The notes below the pieces were generated by a model, which saw only the letters and a program-made list of their open reading frames with translations, had not been told where the DNA came from and ran no database searches. From NCBI GenBank assembly GCA_000149265.1, contig CH003120.1, positions 160,015 through 224,014 on the forward strand: a stretch of DNA of 64,000 nt, given 5' to 3'. Positions 61,500-64,000 of this stretch are shown in pieces; the stretch's first letter is position 1; every line of letters begins with the position of its first letter. This DNA is from Ciona savignyi (lineage: Eukaryota; Chordata; Ascidiacea; Phlebobranchia; Cionidae). A program made the translations under genes and the position numbers.

Positions 61500-63628
61500 C
61501 TAATCATCCAGTGGTAAGTAGTAAGCATCAAAGTCCATTGGGTTCAAATAATTATCGTCATTCATTTCGCCTCGATGGATGTCTAAATTTAAAAAATTGC
61601 AATAACTTGAATTCAATTAATTTACCAAATAATTATATATTTTTCTTAATTCTAATCAATAATTTACAGTTTGAGCTAAAAAAAAAGACAAGAAAAATTA
61701 CTTTTTGGATAAAGTGCTAAAATATTGTACATTAAACATATTCTTTTACATATACAAGTTATTATGATTAAAAAGAATAAGATTCATAGTTATAAATTCT
61801 GAAGAATCCTAAAAAAGTGAAATGGGACACATTCACGTTTAAGAATGTCCTCTTTGTCTAGGTGTCACACATGATTGCTTCTAGTTGGTTTATGTCAACA
61901 AAACCAGATCTTTGTCTCTATGGACAAAGCATTTACATGCAATGTGTAAAACAAGTATAATTTAATAGGCATGTAAAAACCTTAATCAAAGCATAACCAA
62001 GTGTTATTCAAAATATCTTATGTTATGGTAACCTAATTTAAATTATAAACTTCTCTGGTGTTCCTACACATAAATTGAATGTTGAAATTCAGGTGTTACT
62101 ATCACGTAGTGATTCAGGTGTTACTATCACATTTCTATTGTTTTCTAACAATTGGACTTGCTTTTTCAATACGAACAAAGGCTTGACAGTAGATACCACT
62201 AAATAAAGCAATGTTCCTTTGTAACACCAAGGAAAAAATCATTTTGTAGATTTTAAACCTAGGCAGTGAACATGCTATTAAATTTGCTAGACTTATAAAA
62301 ACAAAGTAAAATATTGTGACAAAAAGATTTTAGTAAAAATAACACCTTTGATTTTAGAACGGCTTCCTCCAGCAGTAAATTCGGAAATGTTTTCTTTGAT
62401 CACTCTCTTAGTGGATGCTGATTTATTTTGTTCTTGTTCATTTCCTGGTATAATTTAAGTAAAAGGGCTATTTGTTAAAAAACTCGTGTGATGTGTTTAT
62501 GATTTACATGATTGAATGTTGCACACAAGGATATAAATGACAAGCTCAATATTAAACCCATCAACTTCTAAAAGTTATCAAAATTTGTAAATCACCCAAC
62601 CTCTAAGAGTTATCCTTCTTATGTAACTTTTAAAACAAATAAGATATGATATATGATAGTCCTAGGGGGTAAAAATTAGGTCATTATAACACAGGAAACT
62701 TTAGAACACCATGTATGACATGGCCACAGTCACATTATGAAGTTACACAGTATGTTGAAAGTGATTCACAATTGCGACTTTAGAACAGTTTCCTTTAAAA
62801 GCCACCAAATTGAGCAATATTCCGATAATAACTTGCCAAAAGACACATTTAAATTAAAATTGATCGAATTAAAATAACAATTCTATTCAAAATTTCAGTA
62901 AAATGTTATACCTTCGTCTTCAGGGCAGGGCATATCGTAATCATTCTCATCAAAATGGCTTCTTTCGGGAGCTAATTTGGAAACATTTTCTTTGCTTACT
63001 TTCTTAGTGAACACTGTTTTCTTTCGTTCTTGTTCATTTTCTAGTATAATTCAAGCAAAACGCAAATAAATGTATTTAAAACATAAAGTAAAAGAGCTAT
63101 TTATTAAAAAAAACTGTGTGTTGTATGTGTGATTTACTTACAAGGATATAAATGACACGCTTGTAATTCAGGTGTTACTGTCTTATTTATATTGTCGGAT
63201 GGCCATTAGTTTGTTGGTAAAGCCAAGTTAATTACTGAATTATGTTTAATAGCAATTTATAATACTCATGTGATATTCCATTGCGGCATTACAGTGCCTT
63301 TTACACGCCAGTAGATTCCACCTTATTAAGCAATATTCCCTTAGTGACTTGCCCAAAGATACAGTTAAATAGAAATAATAGATTTCAAAACTGCACCTTT
63401 TTGTACGGCCTCTGGACATGCTAATAAATAAGCTAAACTAATAAAACCAGAATAAAATATTGTGTTAAATATATGCAAAGTCTAATTAAAATTTCTTACC
63501 TTCATCTTCAGTGCAGGGCATAATATAATCATTTTCATCAAAATGGCTTTTTTCAGGAGCTAATTTGGAAACATTTTCTTTGCCTACTGTCTTAGTGGAT
63601 GCTGATTTCTTTTGTTCTTGTTCATTTT
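61500..63628 (-). CDS. Securin-like protein, 3' part, with three tandem KEN-box exons (5' end beyond window)
   Basis: Four minus-strand exons, all phase 1 at their inner joins: 63628-63500 and 63040-62912 (129 bp each), 62444-62346 (99 bp) and the last, 61582-61500, ending in TAG. The first three are diverged copies: each begins [E/G]NEQEQ-like and carries a KEN tripeptide (GKENV, SKENV, IKENI). The two longer ones also share KLAPE, HFDENDY and MPC-EDE. The last exon contains NYLNPMDFDAYYLPLDD, which resembles the separase-inhibiting segment of vertebrate securin (NPLDFESFDLP). Securin is an APC/C substrate that holds separase inactive until anaphase, and KEN boxes are APC/C degrons. Securins diverge fast, so the call rests on a short motif plus the KENs and is moderate only. 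Alternatively it is another KEN-bearing acidic protein. Further upstream exons lie past 64000. Confidence 0.5.
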
Positions 63629-64000
63629 CTAGTATAATTCAAGCAGAAAGCAAATAAATGTATTTAACACGTAAAGTAAAAGAGTTATTTGTTGAAAAAC
63701 TTGGTGATGTATGTATGATTTACTTGGTTGAATGCTGCACACAGAGATATAAATGACACGCTCAATATAAAACCAGTCAACCTCTAAAAGTTATCAAGAA
63801 ATATTTTTCCCATGTAACTTAACAAATAAAATATGATATATGTTAGACTTAGGGGTAAAAAACTGGGTCATTACAACACAGAAAACTTTAGAACCCCATG
63901 TGTGACATCGCCATAGTCACACTATCAAGTTGCATAGTATGTTAAATGATTTACTGGGTTGAATGTTGCACACAAGGATATAAGTAACATACTTGTGATT
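62346..64000. repeat. Tandem ~590-bp exon-plus-intron duplications
   Basis: Exon starts at 62444, 63040 and 63628 are about 590 bp apart. The intron beside each exon is also repeated (TAGTATAATTCAAGCA, TTGCACACAAGGATATAA, CCTCTAAAAGTTATCAA). A further intron block recurs at 63940-64000, so at least one more unit probably follows outside the window. Confidence 0.85.

Overview
The window looks like nuclear DNA of a tunicate, most likely an ascidian of the genus Ciona. The DNA is AT-rich and the genes are cut into many short exons. The proteins have chordate-type architectures: a fibulin-7 with sushi, EGF and fibulin C-terminal domains, and a class I GLUT. Introns are dense with small DNA transposons and tRNA-derived SINEs. 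The species call is an inference from gene content and style, not from a marker sequence. Two runs of N (15410-15509 and 36412-36955) show that this is a draft assembly.

Layout. (1) 1-6185, minus strand: a CCCH zinc-finger gene of the ZC3H4/ZC3H6 family. Twelve exons are visible and the 3' end runs off the left edge. One intron is a U12-type AT-AC intron placed just after zinc finger 2. (2) 6186-12353: intergenic DNA with a hAT-type MITE, a tRNA-like SINE and a foldback element. (3) 12354-33444, plus strand: a complete SUPT5H (SPT5) gene of 27 coding exons, giving 1,123 residues. Its introns hold hAT, piggyBac-type and mariner-type miniature elements, a ~50-bp minisatellite, and several tandem repeats that copy exon edges and splice sites. 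(4) 34938-45674, plus strand: a secreted fibulin-7-like gene of 10 exons, 471 residues. (5) 49560-59393, plus strand: a class I facilitative glucose transporter (SLC2A family), 487 residues, with two nearly identical alternative first exons. (6) 61500-63628 and beyond the right edge, minus strand: the 3' end of a gene with three tandemly duplicated exons. Each copy carries a KEN tripeptide, and the last exon carries a securin-like separase-binding motif.

Function. The two left-hand genes are divergent and both act on RNA polymerase II: SPT5 is the elongation factor subunit of DSIF, and ZC3H4 proteins restrict transcription of non-coding units. The fibulin, the glucose transporter and the securin candidate have no obvious functional link. 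The recurring theme is local tandem duplication reaching into exons. It is seen as whole exons (securin candidate, GLUT exon 1) and as exon edges with splice sites (SPT5 introns 2, 7, 19, 23 and 25; GLUT intron 7).
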